A model generated the notes under the pieces. The model had not been told where the DNA came from and made no database searches. It was given only the letters and a program-made list of their open reading frames with translations. A program made the position numbers and the translations under genes. Shown here piece by piece: positions 37,197 to 46,238 of a stretch of 64,000 bases of DNA. The stretch is from Pseudomonadota bacterium. GTDB lineage: Bacteria > Desulfobacterota > Binatia > Binatales > Binataceae. Position 1 is the stretch's first letter. Each line of letters begins with the position of its first letter. The DNA lies in contig JAJPIG010000004.1 of assembly GCA_021324855.1 (NCBI GenBank), positions 1 to 64,000 of the forward strand, given 5' to 3'.

Positions 37197-38273
37197 ATGC
37201 GCTTTTCAATCTTCATGATCACGATGGGCGCCGGCCGCAGCTCGGATCGGCAGGTCTACGAAGATGCGCTCGCCGACGCGCGGCGCGCGGATCGGCTCGG
37301 CTTCGAGGCGTTCTGGTTCGCGGAGCATCATTTCAACGGCGATTTCTGCATGTCGCCGTCGCCGAATCTGCTGCTGGCTGCGGCGGCGCGCGAAACCGAG
37401 CGCATCCGGCTCGGCGTCGCGGTGAACGTGCTGCCGATGCACCATCCGGTGCGCCTCGCCGAAGAAGGCGCGATGCTCGATCAGCTCACCGCCGGCCGCT
37501 TCATGTGGGGCATCGGCCGCGGCATCGTCGGCGGCGAGTTCATCCCGTACGGCATCGATTCGACTACCACGCGCGAGCGCTTCAATGAAATCCACGACGC
37601 GGTCATCAGCGCGTGGACGACCGGGCGTCTCGAATACCACGGCCGCTTTTATGACTTCGCGGGCGCCGAGCTCTATCCGAGCCTCATCCAGCGGCCGCAT
37701 CCGCCGGTATGGGTCGCCGCGCAGAGCCCGGAGTCGGTCGGATGGTGCGCGCGGCACGATTATGTCGCGATGCAGGTCGGCGAGCCGATGGAGCAGACGC
37801 GGCGCCAGGCCGAGCACTATCGTCGGGCGGCTTCAGAAGCCGGTGTGGCGATTCGCGAGGGCGGCGTGGCGCCGCTTCGCTACTGCTTCGTCGGCGAGAC
37901 TGACGCCATCGCGCGCGAGAAATGCGCTCCGTATCTGCGCGATTTCTGGCATCACTTCACTAAAATCGCAGCGCCTGGCGGAGTGATTCCGGATCGGCGC
38001 GGCTACGAATACTGGTATGAAGAGGGCGACCTCTCGCGCTATGCCACCGATGATTACGATCTGCTCAATCGACAGGGGATTATCATCTGTGGATCGCCGC
38101 GTACGGTGATCGAGCAAATCACGCGGCAGGCGGAACTGATTGGGACCGATCGCTTCCTGCTCGATTTCTGGCGCGGCTCGCTCAAGCGCGAGGATCGCAT
38201 CAGATCGCTGGAGCTGTTCGGCGCCGAAGTTCTCCCCGCGTTGCGAGACACGGCGGTCACCGCCGCCGCCTGA
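37197..38273 (+). CDS. LLM-class flavin-dependent oxidoreductase
   Basis: 358 residues from the ATG at 37197; the longer track ORF reads through the preceding hydrolase gene in another frame. It is a luciferase-like monooxygenase (WFAEHHFNGDFCMSPSPNLL; LDQLTAGRFMWGIGRGIVGGE). Shorter than its operon neighbour at 34581 and without the extra C-terminal domain. Likely uses FMNH2 from a reductase not encoded nearby. Confidence 0.87.
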   Translation: MRFSIFMITMGAGRSSDRQVYEDALADARRADRLGFEAFWFAEHHFNGDFCMSPSPNLLLAAAARETERIRLGVAVNVLPMHHPVRLAEEGAMLDQLTAGRFMWGIGRGIVGGEFIPYGIDSTTTRERFNEIHDAVISAWTTGRLEYHGRFYDFAGAELYPSLIQRPHPPVWVAAQSPESVGWCARHDYVAMQVGEPMEQTRRQAEHYRRAASEAGVAIREGGVAPLRYCFVGETDAIAREKCAPYLRDFWHHFTKIAAPGGVIPDRRGYEYWYEEGDLSRYATDDYDLLNRQGIIICGSPRTVIEQITRQAELIGTDRFLLDFWRGSLKREDRIRSLELFGAEVLPALRDTAVTAAA

Positions 38274-38284
38274 GGAGGCCAGTC

Positions 38285-39196
38285 ATGACGCTGCCCGAAA
38301 CCCGCAATCCGCAACTCGAGAAGGTGATGGAGCAGTATCGCGAGCTCGCGAACTCGGCCCGCGACGCGAAGAGCCCCGCCGAAGTCCGCGCCGCGCTCGA
38401 TCGCCATTTCGGCGCGTTCCCGAGCGCTTCCAGCGTCAAATGCGAGCCGGTTAGCGCCGGCGGCGTGAAATCGGAATGGATCGCCGCGCCCAATGCCGAT
38501 CGCGAACGCGTGATTCTTTATCTCCACGGCGGCGGCTACGCCGCCGGCTCGATCGCATCGCATCGCGAGATTGCGGCGCGCCTGTCGAAAGCGGCATCCG
38601 CGCGATGCCTCGTCGCCGATTATCGCCTTGCGCCGGAAAACCCGTTTCCGGCGGCGGTCGATGATGCTGTCGCGGCTTACAAATGGCTGGTCGACAACCA
38701 GCGCTGCCAGCCCGCCAAGATGGCGATTGCGGGCGATTCGGCGGGCGGCGGACTCACGGTTGCGACGCTGGTCGCGTTGCGCGATTCAGGCGCGCCGCTC
38801 CCGGCCGCGGCGGCCTGCATCTCACCGTGGGTCGATCTCGAAGCGACGGGCGCGTCGATCGACATTAACGCGAAGGTCGACCCGCTCGTGTCGCGCGAAG
38901 TGTTGCTGATGTTCACGCAGATGTACGTTGGCGATCGCAACCCGCGCATGCCGCTGGCGTCACCGCTTCACGCCGATTTGCACGGCCTCCCGCCGCTCCT
39001 GATCCAGGTCGGTTCCGGAGAGGTGCTGCTCGACGATGCGCGCCGGCTCGCCGAGCGCGCCCGTGCCGCCGGCGTCAAGGCGGAACTCGAAATCTGGCCC
39101 GACATGCCGCACGTATGGCATTGGTGCGCGCCGGTTCTTGACGAGGGCCAGCGCGCGATCGAGCGCATCGGCGAATTCGTCCGCCAGGCGACCTAG
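38285..39196 (+). CDS. Hormone-sensitive-lipase-type alpha/beta hydrolase
   Basis: 303 residues, eleven bases after the LLM gene. HGGGYAAGS is the family IV oxyanion motif, GDSAGGGLTVA the nucleophile elbow (Ser ~153), with the acid around GEVLLDDARR and His in MPHVWHWCAP. It hydrolyses acyl esters in the cytoplasm. Last gene of the four-gene run. Confidence 0.92.
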   Translation: MTLPETRNPQLEKVMEQYRELANSARDAKSPAEVRAALDRHFGAFPSASSVKCEPVSAGGVKSEWIAAPNADRERVILYLHGGGYAAGSIASHREIAARLSKAASARCLVADYRLAPENPFPAAVDDAVAAYKWLVDNQRCQPAKMAIAGDSAGGGLTVATLVALRDSGAPLPAAAACISPWVDLEATGASIDINAKVDPLVSREVLLMFTQMYVGDRNPRMPLASPLHADLHGLPPLLIQVGSGEVLLDDARRLAERARAAGVKAELEIWPDMPHVWHWCAPVLDEGQRAIERIGEFVRQAT

Positions 39197-39736
39197 CTGG
39201 TGTAGTGTCTTGTTAATTAATTGCGTCCGCATTTGGGTCGTTCGGAGCGAGGCTCGTTGACCGGTGCGGCCATCCTGAGCCGCAGGCGAACCTTCAGGGC
39301 GGGCGAAGTCGAAGAGCGAAGCGATACTGCCGAATCAGATGGGAATCGTAAGCATCCTTTTAACGAGCATTGTATCCCGCTCCTCTATGATAGGACCTTC
39401 AATGCTTGACCGCCCCAAGGGCCAATCCTTCAAATCACCACTTCACGGACAGTTGCGGGCCGGGCGGTAGCCGGCAGCTTCGGCGGCCTGCGGACTCGGG
39501 AACGGGACGCGGTTGCTCGGCGAGATGGCACTGTAGTACGGGCAAGCCGGCCATTCGAAAACGTGGCTTCGACTGTCTTCCACGACCGGGCCGGTGGTCG
39601 GCTCGCTCGTGGTGCGGCACCGGTTGCAGAGATTAACGCGGCAGAGAGCGCTGCCCACGATAAGAACTTCAATCCTTGAGCCGTACGCGCGTTCCTCGGT
39701 CGGCGACCTCGCGCCACGCTCCCCGGCCAATCTCGG
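39197..39736. other. Sparse intergenic stretch with a small zinc-domain ORF
   Basis: About 540 bases. The only recognisable content is the Ada-type ORF at 39443-39730. Two similar ~20-base segments stand around 39386 (ACCTTCAATGCTTGA) and 39664 (AACTTCAATCCTTGA), possibly traces of a small duplication. No terminator with a T-tract is visible after the esterase gene. Confidence 0.5.
39443..39730 (-). CDS. Small protein with degenerate Ada-type metal-binding domain
   Basis: 95 residues. The last ~45 read SRSHVFEWPACPYYSAISPS, then VPFPSPQAAEAAGYRPARNC, which closely follows the small zinc-binding domain of Ada and related nucleases (usually ...CPxxxRI.PKN.V.F.S..EAEAAGYRPCKVC). One cysteine of the final pair is replaced by Ala, so metal binding may be lost. 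The N-terminal half is not recognisable and the start is uncertain. It may be a decayed gene end. Confidence 0.45.
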   Translation of the reverse strand: MAGERGARSPTEERAYGSRIEVLIVGSALCRVNLCNRCRTTSEPTTGPVVEDSRSHVFEWPACPYYSAISPSNRVPFPSPQAAEAAGYRPARNCP

Positions 39737-40243
39737 TCATCGAAGATCGTCGGGTTTGTAGATTGTCAGCCACGGTACCGCGTCGAAATCTTCGTCGAGC
39801 GTGGCGAGCGCTTCGATCCCGTATAGATCCGCGGCAGCAAGAATCAGCGAATCGTTTGTGAGCAGGCCATAGCGGCTTCTCAGGACGCTTGACCGTTTAA
39901 ATCTGGCTTCATCCAGTTCCAGCGGCAGCACACTGATCGTCAGGATTTCATCGATAAACGCCTGGTAGCGGCGGAGCCTGGCCAGAGCGTCTCGCTTGCG
40001 GCGCAAGGCTGACGCCGACTCGCGAGTAATCAGTCCATCTTCGAACGCCTCGGCTACCATTCGGCGGTGGCAGACCTCGCTCAAAACTTCGAACGTCGTG
40101 ACGCCAATTACCTCCTCTTTCGCGCAGCGTTCCAGTAAGGTTTCGCACTCGGCGGATTGAGCGCTCGCGGTGTAGATGAAGATGTTGGCGTCGATCAGAA
40201 TTGGAGTGCCGGACGGGATCGCCGGCAGCGGTCTGACTGGCAC
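39737..40243 (-). CDS. PIN-domain toxin (VapC-like)
   Basis: 168 residues. ILIDANIFIY near residue 17 supplies the first catalytic Asp, with Glu in FEVLSEVCHR and Asp in LLTNDSLILAAA and ATLDEDFDAV completing the acidic cluster of PIN ribonucleases. It follows the DUF433-type gene by three bases, in the order antitoxin-toxin. VapC toxins cut tRNA or rRNA when released. Confidence 0.85.
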   Translation of the reverse strand: MPVRPLPAIPSGTPILIDANIFIYTASAQSAECETLLERCAKEEVIGVTTFEVLSEVCHRRMVAEAFEDGLITRESASALRRKRDALARLRRYQAFIDEILTISVLPLELDEARFKRSSVLRSRYGLLTNDSLILAAADLYGIEALATLDEDFDAVPWLTIYKPDDLR

Positions 40244-40246
40244 GGT

Positions 40247-40621
40247 CTAATAATCCTCAACGTCCGCATCCTGCGCTATCCATTTGAGCGTTTCGCGGTC
40301 GAGCTTGAGGCTCTTTCGCAACTTGTCGAGCGCCTGCAGTCCTGCCCTGATGCGCTCCTGGCGTCCCTCAGCTCCGAAGCGCCGCTCGATCATTCGGACA
40401 AGTTCCGGTGCACGACTTCCCGGAGCCAGCTCCGCGGCATACGCCGCGCACGCGCGAAGATCCTCCTCTTCGAGACCGGGAGTCCGCCTAAGAATCTCGT
40501 CCTCCGAGAGACCGGCGGAGATGCCTTCGAGAATCTTTAGAACCTCTACGCCACTATCACGCAGCGACGGTCTTCCGGGCTCCTTCTCGCTTATTCTGGC
40601 AAGAAGCTCAGGACGCGTCAT
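40247..40621 (-). CDS. DUF433-like antitoxin
   Basis: 124 residues from the ATG at 40621, with GGAGG five bases upstream; the track's longer start overlaps the previous gene more deeply. VLKILEGISAGLSEDEILRR and PGLEEEDLRACAAYAAELAP match the DUF433 helical DNA-binding fold of VapB45-like antitoxins. The C-terminal ~50 residues are extra and probably wrap the toxin. Upstream of and coupled to the PIN gene. Confidence 0.78.
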   Translation of the reverse strand: MTRPELLARISEKEPGRPSLRDSGVEVLKILEGISAGLSEDEILRRTPGLEEEDLRACAAYAAELAPGSRAPELVRMIERRFGAEGRQERIRAGLQALDKLRKSLKLDRETLKWIAQDADVEDY

Positions 40622-40928
40622 GGCTCCTCCGCTGCAAAGCCTTGTAGCCGGCGACAATCCTGTTGGTCTCGTCAACGACGTGGCGCAACGCTCCCATCTG
40701 GCGAGCCGCCGCATCCTGCGACACGCCGGGTAGGATCAAGCGATCACCTCTTACGAACGCGCCTTGGGCGAAGTCGGCCGGGATTGCCCGTTCTACCACA
40801 GCCAGAATCCATGCCTGACCAAAGAAACGCACCCATTCTTCCGGCGGAACTGAGGACAGCTTCACAGACACAGCGCCTGCGGGTGACGCCTGATCCAAAT
40901 CGAAGCCAACAATTTCGATTAGCGCCAT
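40608..40928 (-). CDS. Hypothetical protein upstream of toxin-antitoxin pair
   Basis: 106 residues overlapping the DUF433-type gene by 14 bases, so translation is probably coupled. The middle reads VPPEEWVRFFGQAWILAVV, and the C-terminus ALRHVVDETNRIVAG is helical and charged. No family recognised. Position makes it a third component of the PIN/DUF433 operon. Confidence 0.55.
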   Translation of the reverse strand: MALIEIVGFDLDQASPAGAVSVKLSSVPPEEWVRFFGQAWILAVVERAIPADFAQGAFVRGDRLILPGVSQDAAARQMGALRHVVDETNRIVAGYKALQRRSHDAS

Positions 40929-41818
40929 TGTCAGGAAAGCATACCCTTTTGTCGTCGAGCCGGCGAGTTACACGGGGCGCCAGCTTATCCCTTATCCGGC
41001 CCCTTTTGTCTGCCACCTGCGCGCGTGGCGCGATCCGCTGAACGTGCCGAAGTCGAACCGAGATAGCGACGAGGTCGCTCAACGCTGGCGGCAACAAAAT
41101 GCTCTTCGTCGAGCGCGAGAGTGATATCGAGCCTTCGCTGACGAAGGATCTGCAGCGCATCTATGATTCGCACTGTAACGCTGTGCGCTCGCAAATCGAC
41201 CTTCGGATTATCGGCGTGATCTGTCATGTATCCACGCCGGTCCTCGTGCAAACTAAGAGACGCCTCATCGCGGCTTCCCAATTCGATGTCTTCCTTGGGG
41301 ATCATCTCCGAAAGGTTCTTCCCGTCACGGCGGACGAGCTCAAGGCGCTCTTGGATCGCCTTAAGGGTTCTCAGTTCCCAGCGGGAACGACATAACGCCG
41401 GATGCCGCGACCTCAAACATCGCTTTAACTCACGGATTCGTTCCGCCCGTTCCGAGGCGCTCTATTCCAACGCCGCGGGGTGCCATTCCCATTGCGGTCA
41501 AGGAACTTGTTACGGCCTGCGGCGGCAGACTTCGAGCAGCGAGGCGGCGCAGGCCCTGTTGGCTCGTGTATAAGCGATCGTTCCGAACACGAACTGCCGG
41601 TCCGCTTCTGCCCGCGATGTGCCGAAGGAATCGCAATTACCCGCGGCGGTTCCTTGTGCCTGAACTCGCGTGGCAAATGACGCCAAGACGGCTTGCGCGA
41701 CCCGCTCATCACGATCGCGCGTTCGATGACGTGGTCGGGCCGACGATCATCCTGAAGTCCGCTGGCAGCCTCCCGAAGCTGCCCCTTTCTTCCTTTCAGG
41801 CAGACAGGCGCCGACGGT
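40929..41818. other. Region without a supported gene
   Basis: Nearly 900 bases with overlapping short ORFs on both strands. The least bad is a minus-strand ORF at 40985-41416 containing RIIDALQILRQRRLDITLAL, which has protein-like composition but no family I recognise; a plus-strand ORF at 41480-41680 has a CPRC pair. Neither has a good ribosome-binding site. Probably decayed sequence. Confidence 0.45.
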
Positions 41819-42883
41819 CTAAGCCGAGGCGCGGGTCGATTCGGCGGCTGCCGAATCGAGCCCATACAGACGCATCGCGTTGTCGCGCAGGATTCTGTCC
41901 CGGTTCTGAGCGGTGAGATCGGTGCGCTTGCGAATCGAATGCAGGTTCTCAGGATACTCCGCGTCCCAATGCGGGAAGTCCGAGGCAAAGACCAGGATTT
42001 CATCGCCGTAACGCCGTATCACTTCGGCCAGCGAGCCCTCGCCGGCTTCGATCGAGAAAAACAGGTTGCCGCGACGGATGTACTCGGCGGGATCGTGACG
42101 GCATCCGGGCGCTTCGACCTTCGCGCGCTTCTCCCATTCCTCGTGCATCCGATCGATCCAGTACGGCATCCAGGTGCAGCCCGCCTCCATGAAGCCGATG
42201 CGCAGCCGCGGAAACCGTTCCGGCACGCCGCTGAAGATGATGCTGGTGAGCTGCATCATCTGTGCGAACGCATGCGAAATCGTGTGAACCTCGATGAACG
42301 AGTCGAAGCCGTCGGCGCCGAAATAATGCGGCCCGCGGACCGTCGCATGCACGGCCAGCATGCAGCCGAGCCGCTCCGCCTCTTCGTAGATGGGCCAGTA
42401 ATCGCGATGGCCGAGCGGCTTGCGCAGGCCGACCGCGGGGAGCATCGCGCCGGTCGCGCCGAGCTCGCGCGTCGCGCGCCGCAGCTCCTTCACCGCCTCG
42501 CCGACATCCTGAAACGGCAGCAGCGCGACGCCGGTCATCCGCGCGTCAACCTGATGATAGCGATGGAAGAAGTAATCGTTGTAGCCGCGGCATAGCGCAA
42601 CTGCAAAATCCGGGTCGCGCACCCAGCCGATGCCGAGCCCCTGTGTCGGATAGAGAATCGCGTGGCTGAGCCCGCCTTCGTCCATCAATTCGAGCACCGC
42701 GCGCGCGTCGAACTGCCATCGGCCGAGCGTGCCGCGCAGCGAGCGATCCCATCCGTCGCTCGAAAAGTACGATCGCGCGCCGCGCGCCGGCCCGTAGTCG
42801 CGGTAGGCGGGATCGATGAATTCGGCTAACTGATCGACCGTTTCGATAATGTGGCCATCGGCATCAATTGGGTTCACGTTCAT
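41819..42883 (-). CDS. Amidohydrolase-family (Amidohydrolase_2) metal-dependent hydrolase or decarboxylase
   Basis: 354 residues from the ATG at 42883, which has AGAAGGA at good spacing; 42898 is an alternative. IDADGHIIE supplies the first metal site, then LAVHATVRGPHYF, and FASDFPHWD with the final Asp. It is the ACMSD/gamma-resorcylate decarboxylase type, common in aromatic and hydrocarbon catabolism. Followed downstream by poor coding sequence. Confidence 0.88.
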   Translation of the reverse strand: MNVNPIDADGHIIETVDQLAEFIDPAYRDYGPARGARSYFSSDGWDRSLRGTLGRWQFDARAVLELMDEGGLSHAILYPTQGLGIGWVRDPDFAVALCRGYNDYFFHRYHQVDARMTGVALLPFQDVGEAVKELRRATRELGATGAMLPAVGLRKPLGHRDYWPIYEEAERLGCMLAVHATVRGPHYFGADGFDSFIEVHTISHAFAQMMQLTSIIFSGVPERFPRLRIGFMEAGCTWMPYWIDRMHEEWEKRAKVEAPGCRHDPAEYIRRGNLFFSIEAGEGSLAEVIRRYGDEILVFASDFPHWDAEYPENLHSIRKRTDLTAQNRDRILRDNAMRLYGLDSAAAESTRASA

Positions 42884-43003
42884 CGGATCCTTCTCCATCC
42901 GCCGCGCGGTTCGTCTCGTTCGACAAGTCCGGACCTTGAGAACTCTGTCAAAAGCGGCCCACAGCGTCCAGTGATGACGCTGGCCGATCGCAAAGCCTCG
43001 CGT

Positions 43004-43888
43004 CTATTTCGAGGCGAGCACTTCGAGCGTGCGCAGATCGGGGCGCAGTCCGCCGGCCGGATCGAGCGCGAGGATACAAACCTGGTCAGCGCCGGCGTTG
43101 CGATGCTCGTTGAGACGGGCGCGGAGCGCGTCCTTGCCGCCCCACGCAACGATCGCATCGACGAGAAAGTCGCTGCCGCCCTCGACGAGATCGCGTTGAT
43201 CGAAACCGAGGCTCATTAGAAATTTCGAGTAGCCGGGAATGCTGAGATAGAAGGCCATATAGTCGCGCACGCAGGTCCGTGCCTTGTTCGCATCCGATTC
43301 GAGGAGCACCGCCTGCTCGACGATCAGCCGCTTGCCCGGCCCGAGCAGCCGGCGCGCATGCGCGGTATACGCGGGCGTGACGAAGTAGGTGAGCGCGCCA
43401 TCGGCAAGCCGGCCCGCGAGCTCGAGCATTTTGGGGTTCTGCGCGCCGATCACGATCGGCGGAACGGGGGCCGTGCCGGCAGCGGTGTATTTGAATGCTT
43501 TCAGCGCGCCGACGTATTCGGCCATGAATGCGAGCGGCTTGCCGTAAGTCCCGCCACGCATCGCGACGCTGACCGGATTGTTGACGCCGATTCCGAGCGC
43601 GAAGCGATCGCCAGAAAGTTCGGCGTTGGTCCGCGCCCCAGCCGCGATCGTTGGCGCCGGGCGGGCCCAGACGCTGGCGACGCCGGTTCCGATGATCATG
43701 CGCTTGGTGCGTGTCAGGAGAGAGGCGGCATGGACGAGGGCGTCCCGGCCCAGCGGGCCTTCTGTAAACCACAGCGCTTGGTAGCCGAGTTCCTCGACGC
43801 GCTGCGCGAACGCGCCGGCTTCTGCGATGCTCATCGTATCGAGAAAGGCAAAAACGCCGAGGCCGGTGAATTCCATGGGACGCATCAT
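43004..43888 (-). CDS. LLM-class (F420-type) oxidoreductase
   Basis: 294 residues, close to the TIGR03620 group of F420-dependent enzymes. LGVFAFLDTMSIAEAGAFAQ start, ALWFTEGPLGRDALVHAASL and FALGIGVNNPVSV are the recognisable blocks. The compact size without the monooxygenase insertion suggests an F420-dependent dehydrogenase or reductase rather than an oxygenase. It is 120 bases upstream of the amidohydrolase on the same strand, and probably in the same transcript. Confidence 0.85.
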   Translation of the reverse strand: MMRPMEFTGLGVFAFLDTMSIAEAGAFAQRVEELGYQALWFTEGPLGRDALVHAASLLTRTKRMIIGTGVASVWARPAPTIAAGARTNAELSGDRFALGIGVNNPVSVAMRGGTYGKPLAFMAEYVGALKAFKYTAAGTAPVPPIVIGAQNPKMLELAGRLADGALTYFVTPAYTAHARRLLGPGKRLIVEQAVLLESDANKARTCVRDYMAFYLSIPGYSKFLMSLGFDQRDLVEGGSDFLVDAIVAWGGKDALRARLNEHRNAGADQVCILALDPAGGLRPDLRTLEVLASK

Positions 43889-44110
43889 CGCGCGCTGCGG
43901 GCGCAGCGATCAAATGCGAATCCCGTTAAAGCTACTTCGCGAACGTGCCCGTGAGATAAAGGATGTTGTTAATCCCGCCGGGTGTAAGGTTGTGTCGAGC
44001 ACGCAACGATCGTGCATCAGTAGCCGAACCGTTTAAGAGCGCCGCGATCGCCGCGCAGGCGGGCCGCAGAACGCGATCCGCACTCGCGCATGGTGTAGCA
44101 TGGGCGGGCG

Positions 44111-44890
44111 ATGGAACGTTTGCCAATTATCTTTGTGAGCCACGGATCGCCAAGCCTCGCGCTCGAGGATTGTCCGGCGCGCGACTTCATGATGCGGCTC
44201 GGGCGCAACCTTGGCGCGCCGCGCGCGATCGTCGCCATCTCGGCGCATTGGGCGACCCGCGAACCTGCGGTCACCGGTGCTGTCAATCCTGAAACAATTC
44301 ATGACTTCTACGGCTTTCCCGATGCGCTTTACCGCATTCGATACGCGGCGCCCGGCGCGCCTGAGATCGCCGAAAATGTAGCGGAGCTGCTTGGCGCGGC
44401 CGGATTCAAATGCGCAATCGATCAGCGGCGCGGCCTCGACCATGGCGCGTGGAGTCCGCTGCTGCTGATGTACCCGGAGCCGCGAATCCCGGTAATCCAG
44501 GTGGCGCTCCAGCCGCATCGCGGCGCAGCGCATCATCTTGCGTTGGGCGCAGCCATCGCGCCGATTCGCGACGCCGGGGTTCTGATCTTCGCCAGCGGCG
44601 GCGCAACCCACAATCTCGGTCAGATTCGCGGACCATCCAACACGCCTGCGCCGCGATGGGTCAGCGAGTTCTCGGATTGGCTGACGGCAACGATCACGGA
44701 AGGCCGCACGCGCGATCTGGTTGATTATCGCCAGGTCGCGCCATATGCCGCGGAGAATCATCCGAGCGAGGAGCATTTCTTGCCGCTCATCGTGGCGGCG
44801 GGAGCGGCGGGCGAGGGCGCGCGCGGCCGGTCCATCCATGCGAGCTACACCTACGGTGTGTTGAGCATGGCATCGTACGCTTTCGATTGA
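44111..44890 (+). CDS. DODA-type extradiol dioxygenase (LigB/YgiD family)
   Basis: 259 residues. FVSHGSPSLALED, AISAHWATREP, RGLDHGAWSPL and ASGGATHNLG hold the four conserved His-containing blocks of class III extradiol dioxygenases of the 4,5-DOPA type; a non-haem iron or zinc is bound. It would cleave a catechol-like ring. The TGA lies just before a structured intergenic region. Confidence 0.92.
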   Translation: MERLPIIFVSHGSPSLALEDCPARDFMMRLGRNLGAPRAIVAISAHWATREPAVTGAVNPETIHDFYGFPDALYRIRYAAPGAPEIAENVAELLGAAGFKCAIDQRRGLDHGAWSPLLLMYPEPRIPVIQVALQPHRGAAHHLALGAAIAPIRDAGVLIFASGGATHNLGQIRGPSNTPAPRWVSEFSDWLTATITEGRTRDLVDYRQVAPYAAENHPSEEHFLPLIVAAGAAGEGARGRSIHASYTYGVLSMASYAFD

Positions 44891-44908
44891 TTAAGCCGGA
44901 AAAAGGGC

Positions 44909-45040
44909 GGCCGGGCTATTTTTGCGACGAGGGTTGGGGGAGCCCCGACGTCAATAGCCCGGCCTGCTTGGGGACAGGTGCTACTGCTTCTTGGGACGGG
45001 AAAGCAGCGCAGGCATGCGTAAGAGCAACGTTTGTGCCTA
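44909..45040 (+). ncRNA. Candidate structured RNA between dioxygenase gene and tRNA cluster
   Basis: A perfect 12-bp stem GGCCGGGCTATT / AATAGCCCGGCC (44909-44920 with 44953-44964) encloses a second 7-bp stem GTTGGGG / CCCCGAC with a GAG loop (44933-44949). Two more small hairpins follow: CTGCTT/AAGCAG (about 44984-45008) and AGGCA/TGCCT (about 45012-45040). No T-tract follows the first hairpin, so it is not a simple terminator. Strand and boundaries are not established; no known RNA family recognised. Confidence 0.4.
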
Positions 45041-45256
45041 ATAAAGATCGTCGGGGAATCAAGTGTTTTTTGGATCAACGCTTTTCGTGAAATGCGAGAA
45101 AAGCCCGCGAATGACGTCGGTTTGGGCAGTTAAATGCATGAAATTGCAGGCGATTCGCATCATGCGAAGGTTTCCGGATACGACGAAATGGCCGAGTTCG
45201 GTACGTGGAAGCCGCAGTTGAGACTCGATAAGAGCTGTGTTAATCGGTAAAAGTTC

Positions 45257-45329
45257 GGGGCGTGGCGCAGCCTGGTAGCGCACCTGCCTTGGGAGCAGGG
45301 GGTCGGCCGTTCAAATCGGCTCGCCCCGA
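45257..45329 (+). tRNA. tRNA-Pro (TGG)
   Basis: The acceptor CGGGGCG pairs with CGCCCCG; the anticodon arm CCTGC-CTTGGGA-GCAGG gives anticodon TGG. The T-arm loop is TTCAAAT. 3' CCA is not encoded. First of a four-tRNA cluster. Confidence 0.93.
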
Positions 45330-45333
45330 TTTC

Positions 45334-45407
45334 GCGCCAGTAGCTCAGGTGGAAAGAGCAGCGGCCTTCTAAGCCGCGGGTCAGGGGTTCGAATCCCTTC
45401 TGGCGCG
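45334..45407 (+). tRNA. tRNA-Arg (TCT)
   Basis: Acceptor GCGCCAG / CTGGCGC, anticodon arm GCGGC-CTTCTAA-GCCGC, anticodon TCT, T-loop TTCGAAT. CCA is not encoded. Four bases after tRNA-Pro. Confidence 0.93.
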
Positions 45408-45477
45408 CGCCACGAAATCTGCTCGGTTGAAATTGATCAAACGAGTTTGAGTTGGCAAGTTTGAATCGATCGGGGAT

Positions 45478-45554
45478 GGTGAGTGTAGCTCAGTTGGTAG
45501 AGCATCGGGTTGTGGCCCCGGTGGTCGAGGGTTCGAGTCCCTTCACTCACCCCA
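45478..45554 (+). tRNA. tRNA-His (GTG)
   Basis: Acceptor GTGAGTG / CACTCAC with an encoded G at -1 opposite discriminator C, the histidine identity pair; anticodon loop TTGTGGC gives GTG. CCA is encoded at 45552-45554. Confidence 0.94.
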
Positions 45555-45586
45555 CAATATCCGCTATCTAAGACGCTTTCCGGGGT

Positions 45587-45662
<76 letters not shown>

Positions 45663-46238
45663 AAAATCTTCCGTAGATTAACTGCGTTGCCGCCCGGCTT
45701 GGTTCTGTTGTGAGCGGGCGGGGTGGGCGCAGTTGCCAGTTCCCGTTCGACAGCATCGGCATCGCAACCGTCCCGAAGGACGCGAAATGAGTCATTGATA
45801 AGACCCGCGAGAGCCTGCAGCGGCAGGGGCACAATGCAGACACGAGGGCGTCTGGATTGAACGCAAATGGCTGCCTATTTGTTAATTTTCGGCGCGACCG
45901 CGTCCGAAAGGAAAATGTAAAGTTTATATTATTACCAGTGTAATTTTAGCTGTTACCGCGCGATTTTCTTCTGCATGCTCTCGCATGGACCAGTCGCCAC
46001 GGACCTCCTATACCATTTTTATACGAGTTCTATTTTTTAATTACTCGGCTGGCATCGGAGTTGCGAGCCACCGATCTGTTTGTTTTCGCGGCGTTAAGGT
46101 TCGGTTAAGCCGAGATCGGTCATTTCCGAAGCTCATCGAGAGTTACTTCTCAGATAAGAAAGTGGCGTGACTTCACAAGGTTTCAGGCGGGCGACCGTGA
46201 TTTCACACCGCCCATGGTCTTCAAGAGGATTCTATCGG
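45663..46238. other. Gene-free region after the tRNA cluster
   Basis: About 575 bases. From ~45900 to 46060 the base composition becomes noticeably more A+T rich (GTTTATATTATTACCAG), unlike the rest of the window, and probably includes the promoter of the methyltransferase gene or marks the edge of acquired DNA. No integrase, no repeat of the tRNA 3' end seen. Minus-strand ORFs here are shadows of tRNA-Lys. Confidence 0.5.

Noticed and set aside
41425-42003. 192-residue minus-strand ORF overlapping the amidohydrolase end
   Set aside because: Reads through the amidohydrolase C-terminus in a different frame, with no recognisable domain and poor composition.
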